Source: Bugula neritina (taxonomy: Eukaryota; Bryozoa; Gymnolaemata; Cheilostomatida; Bugulidae). Taken from it: a DNA stretch of 64,000 nt. The translations under genes and the position numbers were made by a program. The notes under the pieces are model-generated. The model ran no database searches. It saw nothing but the letters and a program-made list of their open reading frames with translations, and was not told where the DNA came from. The DNA is taken from contig OZ037772.1 of NCBI GenBank assembly GCA_964035545.1, positions 1,699,001 through 1,763,000 on the forward strand, given 5' to 3'. Positions 54,553-64,000 of the stretch are shown here, in pieces; position 1 is the stretch's first letter, and each line of letters begins with the position of its first letter.

Positions 54553-55239
54553 TGCTATAGATGTATTCAAGTATTATTTCATACTTGACATTTTGTATGC
54601 TATACCACTACAATATAATATACTACAGATATAGCATCCTGCTTCCCTGCAACCTTAGTTAGGGCTTAATATTGTTTTGTATTGAATACTTCCATGTATT
54701 CTATCTTTTCCCCATTTATAATATCTCTTTTCTTCCATACATAGTGTATGCCTACTATATAGAATAGCAGTAACATTAAATAGACACACACTTACAAGGT
54801 TATACACCATGATACAGGACATACAACTAATTATTGGAGATGGTACAACATTAGCCCTAAAAGTATACTTCCACATATATGATGTTTCGCAACAGGACTT
54901 CTAGCCTAAGGATTATAGCACTTCGCTCTTTAGCTATAAGATACTTATCACTTTCGTACCCTTACCTTTTATGTTGAGTGACGGAGCTCTGGCTACAAGA
55001 AGTAAGCAATGAGAGAACCTTCTGTCTAAACGTGGCAGCTTTGGTACAGGATTCCAGATCTCTTGTACACTAGAGTCCGTCGTAAGCAGATGTGACTGAA
55101 GAGAAGAATAATACCGGTAAGTGTGATACCAACTATCAACGCGTTATAGTTATACACATGTAGAATATTCTAATTGTATGCATACCCTGTGTTATATTAG
55201 GTGCTTAGTAGTTGAAAACCCCCAGTACTCAATATAACA
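54553..55239 (+). repeat. 3' LTR of element E
   Basis: 687 bp. It has the same length as the 5' LTR with about six substitutions, for example GGTGCTTAGTAG versus GGTACTTAGTAG. Confidence 0.95.
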
Positions 55240-55420
55240 ATATTACCAGTTTATGTTACCAAGTTATCTGACTAGTTTATATTACCAAGTTATATTGTCA
55301 GTTTATATTACCAAGTTATCTTACTAGTTTATATTACCAAGTTATATTACTAGTTTATGCTACCAAGTTATATTACTAGTTTATATCACCAAGTTATCTT
55401 ACTAGTTTATACTGCTAGTA
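55240..55420 (+). repeat. 26-bp satellite, fourth block
   Basis: The array resumes after element E with more variable monomers (TTATCTTACTAG, TTATATTGTCAG). Confidence 0.9.
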
Positions 55421-55495
55421 TTCAACAACTATTCTCCATCACATCTCAACTCTGACGCAACTACACTGACTAATCATCCGTATAGTTTATAGTTT

Positions 55496-57303
55496 ATGTT
55501 GAACTCTTCAGACCCTGAAAACTGTGCGTGTGGCTTCACCTGCGAGTGTGGTGCCTGTGTTGGGGTATGTGACATTGACAGAGACTGTGGGAAGCTGCAG
55601 ATCTGTTTGGAGAAAAGATGTTATCAGCAGGCCTCACCAGATGACAGAACAGTTGTCTGGGATCTTTATCACTCTGAACTAGTAGAATGTTCTTCAGGTA
55701 TGACCTTTGCTCCATTGGAGTTTAAAAGTGTTGCTTTCTGTTGTACTTATATCTGTGCTGGCCAGGATTTTTGAATGATTTTTGTAATGTATTTACGTAA
55801 CAGAGTGTAAAATTAAAGCTGAATTTGCTTTATTTTCTATATATTTTGTTTGTGATTATCAGCATTTTTATTTGTAGAGATAAAATTTATCAAAAGAGTT
55901 TCATACACTTGTATTTACTTAGACTCGGACTGTGTTGGTGTGTGTGTGGGGGGACTTTGCTCAGACACCTGCAAGTACGAGCTGTCATGCACACTTGGCA
56001 GGACGTGTCAAGGTGGCAAGTGCTTCTATCCGTGTACTGACAACACAGCCTGTCCTAGTGATGGACAGATCTGTCACCATGGTGACTGTAAAGAGGGCTG
56101 TCAGGTGAGTAGTCACTATGACTTATACTGCGAGTATCGATGATTTTCATACTATGAGTTATGACTACCTACTATAATTTATACTGTGAGACCAAGTAGC
56201 TGCTGTAACTTATGCTGTAAATCATGACTAACTAATATCACTACTACTGTGAGTCATGACTAACTAATATCACTAATACTGTGAGTCATGACTAACTGAT
56301 ATCACTTATACTGTGAGACCAAGTAGCTGCTGTAACTTATACTGTGAGTCAATTATCAAAAATAGCAAAGAAGTAGAGATATACTGTGTATTAAATTTAG
56401 TAAAGTTACCTAATTATGACTGGATGCTCTTCCTTGCATCACCAAAGGTTTTTACTGGGGCTTAAACCCATTACTTTAAGTTTACTAAGCAAACACTCTA
56501 ACCCCTAGATCACTGCTGCACTTGCTAATGATCACACTTTATGTATGATTGGTACCCAAATAGGACAGAGCAAAGATAACTAAAGCGAAGATAGAATATA
56601 TTTTGACACTGCTGAAAAGAATTAAGCATAGAGCGTGTTATCTCATAAAGCCTTAATATAATTAAGTATAGTTACTCTGTTAGTATAGTTACTCTGCTAG
56701 TATAGTTACTCTGTTAGTATAGTTACTCTGTTAGTATAGTTACTCTGTTAGTATAGTTACTCTGTTAGTACAGTTACTCTGTTAGTACAGTTACTCTGTT
56801 AGTATAGTTACTCTGTTAGTATAGTTACTCTGTTAGTATAGTTACTCTGTTAGTATAGTTACTCTGTTAGTATAGTTACTCTGTTAGTATAGTTACTCTG
56901 TTAGTATAGTTGCTCTGTTAGTATAGTTGCTCTGTTAGTATAGTTGCTCTGTTAGTATAGTTACAGTAACAGTTTGCTAGTCATAATAACTTGCACTGTT
57001 AGTTGCTTAACAAGTTATTCTACATCTCTTGTAGCCACAACCAAAGTGGTGTCTATATATCCTGCTAGTGACTTGAGTAATGACTCATATGTCTCCTACA
57101 GTACGAGTGGTCAGCTTGCGGCAGTGTTGGAAGAGAGTGGAGACAACTTGGATCAGAGGTATAGGTATTGCTTAGTATAAGTTATACCATTACCATATAT
57201 TAGCAGAATGACAGATGAACTGACTGACAGACTGACTGATTGACTGACAAACTGACTGACTGACTGACAAACTGACTGACTGACTGACTGACTGACTGAC
57301 TGA

Positions 57304-57336
<33 letters not shown>

Positions 57337-57678
57337 TTGCTGACTGACTGACTGACTGACTGACTGACTGACTGACTGACTGACTGACTGACTGACTGAC
57401 TGACTGACTGGACAGACAGACAGACAGATAAACAGGTAGGTAAATATCGATCAGATATATAGTGAAGCTACCAACTGAGACCCAGACTGTGTTTTGATAC
57501 TGGTATATGATATCTTTCTACAATGTGTTTACAGTTCACTCTACAAAGTATAGTTTCATCAGATGGACTCACTCTACTCATGTGTAAGACTCATCAAGAA
57601 TGTCTACCCAATCTGATCTGTGTTTGCGAGGTGTGCACACTGACGTGTAAAAGTGACTCCGAGTGTGCATCTAACCAG
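55496..57678 (+). CDS. Cysteine-rich, EGF/WAP-like secreted-type protein, partial exon set
   Basis: In-phase exons: 55496 (or a nearby acceptor)-55697, 55923-56104, 57102-57158 and 57535-57678, with GT-AG junctions. They encode Cys-rich modules: CACGFTCECGACVGVCDIDR; CVGVCVGGLCSDTC...CSDGQICHHGDCKEGC-like spacing; a short YEWSACGSVGREWRQLG with a thrombospondin-repeat flavour; and CKTHQECLPNLICVCEVC. Dense, evenly spaced Cys with Asp/Gly suggests an extracellular, disulphide-bonded protein. The true start and signal peptide are not found; the frame begins right after the satellite, so 5' exons may be further upstream or destroyed by insertions. The family is not identified. Exon boundaries are inferred. 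Confidence 0.6.
56411..56522 (-). repeat. tRNA-derived SINE copy, inverted
   Basis: The minus strand reads GCAGCAGTGATCTAGGGGTT (A box), later GGGTTTAAGCCCC (B box) and GGAAGAGCATCCAGTCATAA. It matches the SINE at 18068-18178. Confidence 0.65.
56672..56965 (+). repeat. Minisatellite, 17-bp unit
   Basis: About 17 copies of TAGTATAGTTACTCTGT in an intron of the cysteine-rich gene. Confidence 0.97.
57205..57432 (+). repeat. (GACT)n microsatellite with a GGCT block
   Basis: Uninterrupted tetranucleotide runs GACTGACTGACT with an internal GGCTGGCTGGCT segment and a terminal GACA run. Confidence 0.98.
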
Positions 57679-57884
57679 GTTAGATACTGCATACATGTCT
57701 CTATCCTAGCAGGTATTTCACAAACTATTCTGAAACCCATACTTTTATTGTTCATTGTCTATGTATTCTCCACCATATTTTTACTAGAAGTAAACTTTAT
57801 TTCAGTAATGAGTTTAAAATAAATTATTGTTTCGCATTGTACAGTTTATTATTGCCTGAATCTTGTAATAAGAATATTGACAAT

Positions 57885-58135
57885 ATTAGAGCAGCAATGT
57901 GATTGGCTTAACAATACCAGAGCAGGGATTTGATTGGCTTAACAATATCAGTGCAGCGATGTGATTAGCCTAACAATATCAGTGCAGCGATGTGATTAGC
58001 TTTACAATATCAGCGCAGCGATGTGATTAGCTTTACAATATCAGTGCAGCGATGTGATTAGTTTTAGAATATCAGAGTAGGGATGTTATTAGCTTTACAA
58101 TATCAGAGCAGGGATGTTATTGGTTACTCTGTTCT
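57885..58135 (+). repeat. Minisatellite, ~31-bp unit
   Basis: Copies of GCAGCGATGTGATTAGCTTT+ACAATATCAGT. Further copies at 58903-58985 also lead into CTCTGTTCTGTTCTGCAGGG, so a repeat-plus-acceptor block was duplicated. Confidence 0.93.
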
Positions 58136-58144
58136 GTTCTGCAG

Positions 58145-59613
58145 GGCTTCAGAGGAAATTGAGGGGAAATGGGATTGCCCTGTGCTGTAGGGGATTGCCC
58201 TGGAAAACCCATACATCAATGTCCAATGGGAGAGAGCCGGTCGACTGGGCTCAAGAGATTCCTCGGACCAGTCGGTGCTCCTGGTTATCCTGACCTGCAA
58301 GAACCGAGGTTGGTGAATAGTATCTTTGTGGGGCTCACTGCTTGTGTGGAAGTTGTCTCCTCTGAAATATTTGGAAGTATAGCTTGAGTTCCTTGCCCTG
58401 TATTCTCAGTTAGCCACACCTAGGTGTTTCACAGTTTATTACAGGGTTGGGGTAATTGTAATTTGTAATTGTAATTAGTTGTATTTAATTACATTTTTTC
58501 AAGTAATTGAATGTAATTTGTAATTGATGTATAGACATGTAATTGTAATTGTAATTAATTACATATCTAATGTAATTGATTTTTACAATTACATCTCAAT
58601 TACTTCAAACTTTTAAATCTTAAAAAATTCATTCTTTTTTAACATGCCTACTGTTAAATAACAAGTTCAGGTTAAGTCAATGTAGTATAGTATCAGTGTT
58701 GAGAACAAAGGAGGTTCACCACTGTCAAAATTGCCCCTGCTAGTTGGATCCTAGAAAGGAAATTGTATAACTTCTATTTGTCCTTTGTGAGAACAAAAGT
58801 AATTGTAATTGTACTTAATTGCTTTACAATGTAATTTTGTAATGTAATTAATTACATTTATTTCAACTGTAATTATAATACAATACAATACAATACAATA
58901 CCACTGCAGCGATGTGATTGGTTTGACAATATCAATGCAGTGATGTGATTGGCTTGACAGTATCAGAGTAGTGATGTGATTGGCTACTCTGTTCTGTTCT
59001 GCAGGGCAATGCCTACTTGTATTACGTGTTAATCTTGTTTTGCAGTGAACAGAAAGGGAGAATGGGTCATAAAAGACACCCAGGATTTTACAGAACTGAT
59101 GGAGAGGGAGGGTTCACCCGATGTTGATGGCCTGCCTGGTATATCCGGCAATCCTGGGATGCAGGAGAAAGGAGACCACCTTGTTTCCCAGGAGATACCG
59201 AACTTTTTGGAGAACCAGGTAATGTGCAGAACCTAAAGCACTTTTTTAGTCGTTTATGCAAAATTGTTCTTTCAGTCCAATATATGAAAGTTATAAAACA
59301 CGCACTAACTGAAAGCCAATTTTTTTTCAATAAAGTATATCATAGACCTGCATACTTTGTTCAGGAAAGAAGAGAGAGCCACGCCTACCATGTGTCCAAT
59401 GAAAACAGATCTGTCATACTAAGTAGCTACAGACCTGCTATACCAGATAAAAACAAACCTGCCATATTGCACAAAACTGAACCTGCAGTACTGAGCAAAG
59501 AGCAACCAATCAAATATTCCAAGCAAAGAGAAAACAATTCAGCATGCTTACCTTGTTCTGGTAACCACTACACAACTGTGAAGAGAAAGGGCTGGAAAGC
59601 TACACAACTTTGA
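58145..59613 (+). pseudogene. Degenerate collagen-like exons
   Basis: Exon-like blocks after CTGCAG or TTCAG acceptors (58145-58309, 59046-59218, 59365-59613) read interrupted Gly-X-Y: GLPCAVGDCPGKP, FLGPVGAPGYPDLQEP, GLPGISGNPGM, GDTELFGEPG and GKKREPRLPC. Many expected glycines are Arg, Cys, Asp or Glu. A TGA interrupts the first block (58160-58162), and the second needs two frame changes to stay collagenous. The last block has a weak PAI/PAVL-K-x-E-P repeat and is open to a stop at 59611-59613. It lies downstream of, and could once have been joined to, the cysteine-rich exons. A collagen-related protein with loose Gly periodicity is possible, but stops and shifts favour decay. Confidence 0.55.
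58445..58880. repeat. TAATTGTAATTACA-rich repetitive element
   Basis: Both halves are dense in TAATTGTAATT and its complement, with unique sequence between, so it folds back on itself. This is probably a MITE or simple-repeat-derived element. Confidence 0.5.
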
Positions 59614-60525
59614 GAGATTTCTCATACAGACAGCTGTTCTATAGGAAGTGTTACATAAGAGTTGTGACTATTGACTATTATATACAGGGTTGTAAGAATG
59701 TGGACACAGTTTTAGGATTTATTATTTTAGGAATCCAATACGTTAGTTATGTTATGATAGCATTAACTTAGCAGAAGCTTTGGTGGAATTTGATATAATG
59801 CTTGATTACTACTCAAAGCAGGAAAGTTCAGTATTTTTTTAAAAAAATTATAATATTATATTTGTATTTTCGTATAAATATATGTTCATTATACACGCCG
59901 GTCATAAAAGTCAATTCATTATATGGTATACAAAATTACATCTGCAAATAAACATGTGCATGCTGCAGCTGAAGAATTACAAATAAAATGAAAAGGAAAC
60001 AAAACATATTCAACTGGATGAGTCATCAAATGACATTGCTGTATAAAATGACGAATTAGGAAAGAGAAAGCCTGTGGAAACAAAGCAACACTGAACTACA
60101 ATGTGGCTAACAAATACCAGGTCAACAGAAATAATATCAAAACTAATGAATAAAATACCAAGAGGTGTAAAATGTCAATATAAGTACACATAGAAAAAAT
60201 AGGTGATATACAGAATAAAAAGTAACAGTTTAATATTGATAAAGCTTTTCATTTTCACACAAACATAATATCTTTACAAGGCATTATTGTATATATATAT
60301 ATATATTTTGATATATTGATGCACCGCCTTGTCTGTGTTTCTCAGCAGTGCCTGCAAACAAATATGGAGATATTACTCAGGAAATGAGCAGAATTCTTTT
60401 TATTTTAGATATTTTACATATTCTTACATTAACAAAGGCATAAACTTTAAACATCTACATAAAATATTGGAGATATTTTAACTTTTTCTGCAACATCTGT
60501 AAGTTAAACAGTAAAAAACAAGTTT
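59614..60525. other. Intergenic, no gene seen
   Basis: AT-rich; an (AT)n run lies near 60290. It would contain the 3' ends of the two convergent genes. Confidence 0.4.
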
Positions 60526-62728
60526 CTACCCAACATAAAATGTCAACCATAGGACAATAACTTGCATGAATTGAATGATGAGCCTGGATATCTTATTGCT
60601 GAGCTGTGACATCCTCTGCACAGTGTCTGCCAGGTGCTCTGAGTCAATATCATCACACACACTAGAGCACAGCTGGCACTGTTCCAACAACACCTCCGAT
60701 GAGGTCACCAGTTGCAGACAACACGCCCCTGTAGCTTCTTGACACTGGGAATCTTCTGGCTCTATAAGTTTGTATCATGAGGATATATTTAATACGATGT
60801 TACGTGATTATATGGAGTTGTCATCACAATACAAAATAGTGATAGTTTTGAGCAACAAATCTTATATTATTATATGAACTTATTGAGAAATAGCATCTTG
60901 GGAACATAGGCTTTACACTACTACATTAAAATACACACACATGTATAACAGAAGTTGAACAAAATATTTTTATATTCCCATCCTAAAAATTTCAATATTT
61001 TTGAAGTCAGTTGGGTTCTACCTTTTATATGTACACTGTTCAGTGGAATGCTATTCTAAACAAAGAAAGTGTTATTTACACTCATTAATTTTAGTTGCTA
61101 AGAGAGCTAAAGTTGCAGATAATTCTTTTCCTTTCAGATAAAACGTGTTACATATGCATATGAATATGTTCAACTGATGATAGCAATTAAAATACAAATA
61201 CCTTGCAACATAAAATAACACAACACTTGCAAAAAACTGCTTACAATAGAATTTGCAGTTCTAACTGTAATATTGAGTCTACCCTGTGGTACTGTAGTGT
61301 AATGGTAGCACGCCAGCGGGTGGAAAAGTTTTTAATCAAGTTTTGGGTTTGAAAAGAAATTAGGACTCACCTGCTGACGCTGCCTTAATGTAGCTCTTCA
61401 AAATGCTGCCAGCAGAGATTCTACACAACTCACACTGCTGCAGTATGCAGTCAAACACCTTCCTGCTCCCTGCATTGGTTGCTATAAACAGTACAGAGCT
61501 ACACGTATGAGATAAGAGTGGACTAACAGAGTAGTCTCTGAGAATTTATACAAGGTATATGATCAGAGAGGAGATTATTCCAAAACAGCCGAAACTAGGT
61601 TGGTGCGAAAATAATCCGACTTAATTATTGACTTTAGTAGTAATGACTTCATTAGCAATGACTCAATTAGCAATGACTCAATTAGCAATGACTCGATTAG
61701 CAATGACTCAATTAGTAATGACTTAAATATAGTAATGACTTAATTAGTGACGACTGCAACTTATATAGTAATGGCAGTATTAGCAATGATTTAATTAGTA
61801 ACAGCAGTAATAGCAATGACTTCTGCTTTAGTAATTGAAATTTTTGTAAAACAATTGACAAACAATTGAGTGAAGACAAAAAGCAGAAAAAATAACCGAA
61901 TACCTTTTTTTTTGTAGACTGTAGGAGACGAAATCCTTGCACATGGAGAACATGGTACTGGAAGACATGAGCTTTGACCTTGACCTGCCTCTGACCTTCA
62001 TAGATGGTGACTGTTGATTGGCTGAAGCAGAGTTGAAGGCGAACTCCATAGAGGTGAGTTTATTCTCAGAGCTAAGGATCTCGCTCAGACTGTCAATAGA
62101 GAAACACAGAGATAGAGCTGCTCTACTCATACGTGGTGGAAGTTGATAAATGTCAAATAAATACCAAAAATATTTCACTCATTTGTATTGGAAATTGAAT
62201 GAAATCAGTAGAAAGTAAACGAAATATTAGAATTATCAAATAGCAAAGACGTTATGTTGTTGGCAATTTAATTAACTATTTTCTCAAATCAATGTTATAA
62301 AGTATAAAACATAGTCCCAGAAAAACTCCACTGACAGAAATTGAACTTAAATTGGTGAACGAGCCAGTCCTAACATGTAAACACTAGATTTATCCCAGTG
62401 ATTAGGCCAACAAAACTAAACTATAAGATTCTTAGGCAGATGCGAGGAGTAGTTAGTGGAACTGTTATAGTGCAGACCATACTTAGCCTTAGTAGCTAGA
62501 TTACCTGGTAACCTGCTGATTGAGGGGGGTCAAGGAACTCTTCCAACTGTCACCTGGGTTGGAGAAGACAGCCAGACACTCCGCATGAGGTGTGTTGCTG
62601 TGAAGTAACTCTCGCATGTCTGCTAGTCTCTCCTCAAACTTGGACACAGTGAGGTGTGTGTATCTATTGAGTTGTTTATCCGTTACCTTGACAACCATAA
62701 CATTGTCCACTTCTTCCTGTTCAAATAT
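60526..62728 (-). CDS. 3' exons of an unrecognised gene with a hydrophobic C-terminus
   Basis: Minus-strand exons 62728-62505, 62089-61904, 61462-61371 and 60761-60526 have consistent GT-AG phases and give about 245 residues. Content: a charged helical segment (VDNVMVVKVTDKQLNRYTHL, then TVSKFEERLADMREL), a Ser-rich basic stretch (MKVRGRSRSKLMSSSTMF), then two Cys-containing helical pieces (CILQQCELCRIS; LLEQCQLCSSVCDDID). The final residues are LIIQFMQVIVLWLTFYVG before TAG, a possible tail anchor. The paired C..C motifs recur. Upstream exons would lie right of 62728, in or beyond the window. I do not recognise the family. Confidence 0.6.
61283..61368 (+). repeat. tRNA-derived SINE-like sequence
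   Basis: A-box-like AGTGTAATGGTAGCACGCC and, ~40 nt on, a weak B-box-like TTTTGGGTTTGAAAA. No intact cloverleaf. It lies in an intron of the minus-strand gene. Confidence 0.35.
61627..61760 (+). repeat. Minisatellite, ~15-bp unit
   Basis: Copies of AATTAGCAATGACTC with variants, degenerating to about 61830. Confidence 0.85.
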
Positions 62729-64000
62729 CTAGAACAGACAGACGCATGGTGTAACATATTTACACGAATATTTATAAATGTATATATATAAATAAACAAG
62801 TGTATGTGAGTGTATGTGTGTGTGTGGTGCGTGTGTGGTCTGTGTGTGCGTGCATGTATCTGTGTGTATTATTGACACAATCAAAGGCAAAATTCAACCT
62901 AAACAATTTTATCAATAGCTGGGTAGAAAGTACGGATCACATAATTTTTGTGAAAAAAAAACTTTTACACATGATAATTGAAAAACTAAAATAAAAATGC
63001 ATATTTTTAATATCATCTGGTACATGCTTTAATTATGGCAGACACAAGGCATGCACAGAGAAAGATAATTTCTTTAGTACATACTGTGGGTAATGCTGAT
63101 GTGGACACTATGAACAATGCAAGTATTATACAGGAGTTGTCTACTCTTTGAAAACAGATAACTTGCTGTAGGCATTGACTTTAATTGAATCAGTTTATTG
63201 CCTTCCCTTATAAGAAGAGCGACCTTATAAAGGTCAGTTTTACCCGACTCTACAATAAATAGGAGTAACTCAGACTAACATTATAGGCCCTCCTGGGTTA
63301 TTTTATCATGTAGTTTTCTCATCATACGTTACAACTCATTAGGATCTGGTAGTAGGAAAATATAAAAAAGATATTTTAATTTAGGAGGAAAAACTGAAAA
63401 GTTACCAAAATCGAAGATGAGGTCTAGCGGAATATTAAGAAACTTCTCACAACAAAGTAATTAGCAATGAAGGGTCAGAGGTCAAGCATACACCAAATCT
63501 AGCAAATTTATTATCTTTAACAGCCTCTCAATGAAACCATGCCATGCCTAGTTCATGTCATAGCAACATACAACTGAGGGGGTGGGGGGGAGCATGACTA
63601 GGTTAGGAGAACATAACTCTGAAAAGAAAACAATGAGCTGTGTAATTATGTATGTTGATTTTCCAGGTACAGCAGGTGTAGAGCTCAAAGGATTACCAAA
63701 TTTTAATATTGATATAGAATGCAATATTGAGTTTTAAAGGCAGTCATAAAAATGAAAAAGAAATAAAAGTAATGGCGCTGTGATGAATACAGATAATTAA
63801 AGCTGAAACTTCTGAACTTTCTAAAACCACACTATGAGAGACTACGCCGCCGTTGCAATCAACAATTGCAAATAAATGTTGTAAAAACTCATATTTCTTT
63901 TTTATTTGCTTCCACAACAATGCTGAAGGAGATGAAGACTATGAGTGAAAACAACACAACCCTTTCTCTCTTACAGATCTAGATTGAGTATAGATTCACC
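62729..64000. other. Right end of window, no exon assigned
   Basis: A GT-rich stretch lies at 62800-62870. The rest is AT-rich with scattered stops. It may be the next intron of the minus-strand gene. Confidence 0.4.

Larger units (their letters stand above)
47523..55239 (+). mobile_element. Element E: LTR retroelement encoding Gag-Env-stop-Protease, without Pol
   Basis: 687-bp LTRs (47523-48209 and 54553-55239; TGCTATAG...TATAACA) differ at about six sites and are flanked by ATAT (47519-47522, 55240-55243) inside the 26-bp satellite. Internal order: 1.1-kb leader, one long Gag-glycoprotein ORF, an in-frame UGA-CUAG, a retropepsin, ~0.7 kb non-coding, polypurine tract. No RT, RNase H or integrase motif is present on either strand between the LTRs. 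Its low LTR divergence and intact long frame show recent mobilisation, necessarily with enzymes supplied in trans unless pol was lost after insertion. Its LTRs do not resemble those of elements A-C. Confidence 0.9.

Overview
This is a roughly 35% GC, repeat-rich window from an animal genome. Spliced GT-AG genes, a RING/B-box gene, a valyl-tRNA synthetase relic and collagen-like exons all indicate an invertebrate metazoan. A sponge or cnidarian fits the gene types and short introns, but the sequence alone does not settle it.

Host genes. A seven-exon TRIM-like gene (RING, B-boxes, coiled coil, propeller-like C-terminus) lies at 2461-8357 (+), and a decayed inverted copy of its last exon lies near 11.7-12.4 kb. 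A broken valyl-tRNA synthetase gene runs on the minus strand from 19515 to 13517. It has lost exons and carries an in-frame stop, and its introns are filled with minisatellites. A cysteine-rich gene at 55496-57678 (+) is followed by degenerate collagen-like exons to 59613. The 3' part of an unrecognised minus-strand gene with a hydrophobic C-terminus occupies 62728-60526.

Mobile DNA dominates. The left edge holds the 5' LTR and gag-protease of one LTR element. Three Ty3/Gypsy elements follow: A (21477-29049, minus, nearly complete), B (32407-37671, minus, RT and most of integrase deleted) and C (40755-44008, plus, still smaller). B, C and a solo LTR at 45371 share one LTR type. A, B and C share a tRNA-Leu-type primer site, a Cys/His C-terminal Pol domain, a hairpin before the polypurine tract, and a third ORF after pol encoding a C2H2 zinc-finger/coiled-coil protein. 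That ORF appears to be spliced from a 25-nt start exon.

The most unusual item is element E (47523-55239, plus). Its 687-bp LTRs differ by about 1%, and it has a 4-bp target duplication. Between them is one 1335-codon frame encoding Gag and then a membrane glycoprotein resembling a viral envelope. A UGA-CUAG stop follows, and then an in-frame retropepsin. There is no reverse transcriptase, RNase H or integrase. Gag-Env-(stop)-Pro without Pol is not a gene order I recognise. Element E and the solo LTR are inserted in a 26-bp satellite.

The remainder is AT-rich low-complexity sequence, tandem repeats, tRNA-derived SINEs, MITE-like pieces and a LINE fragment.
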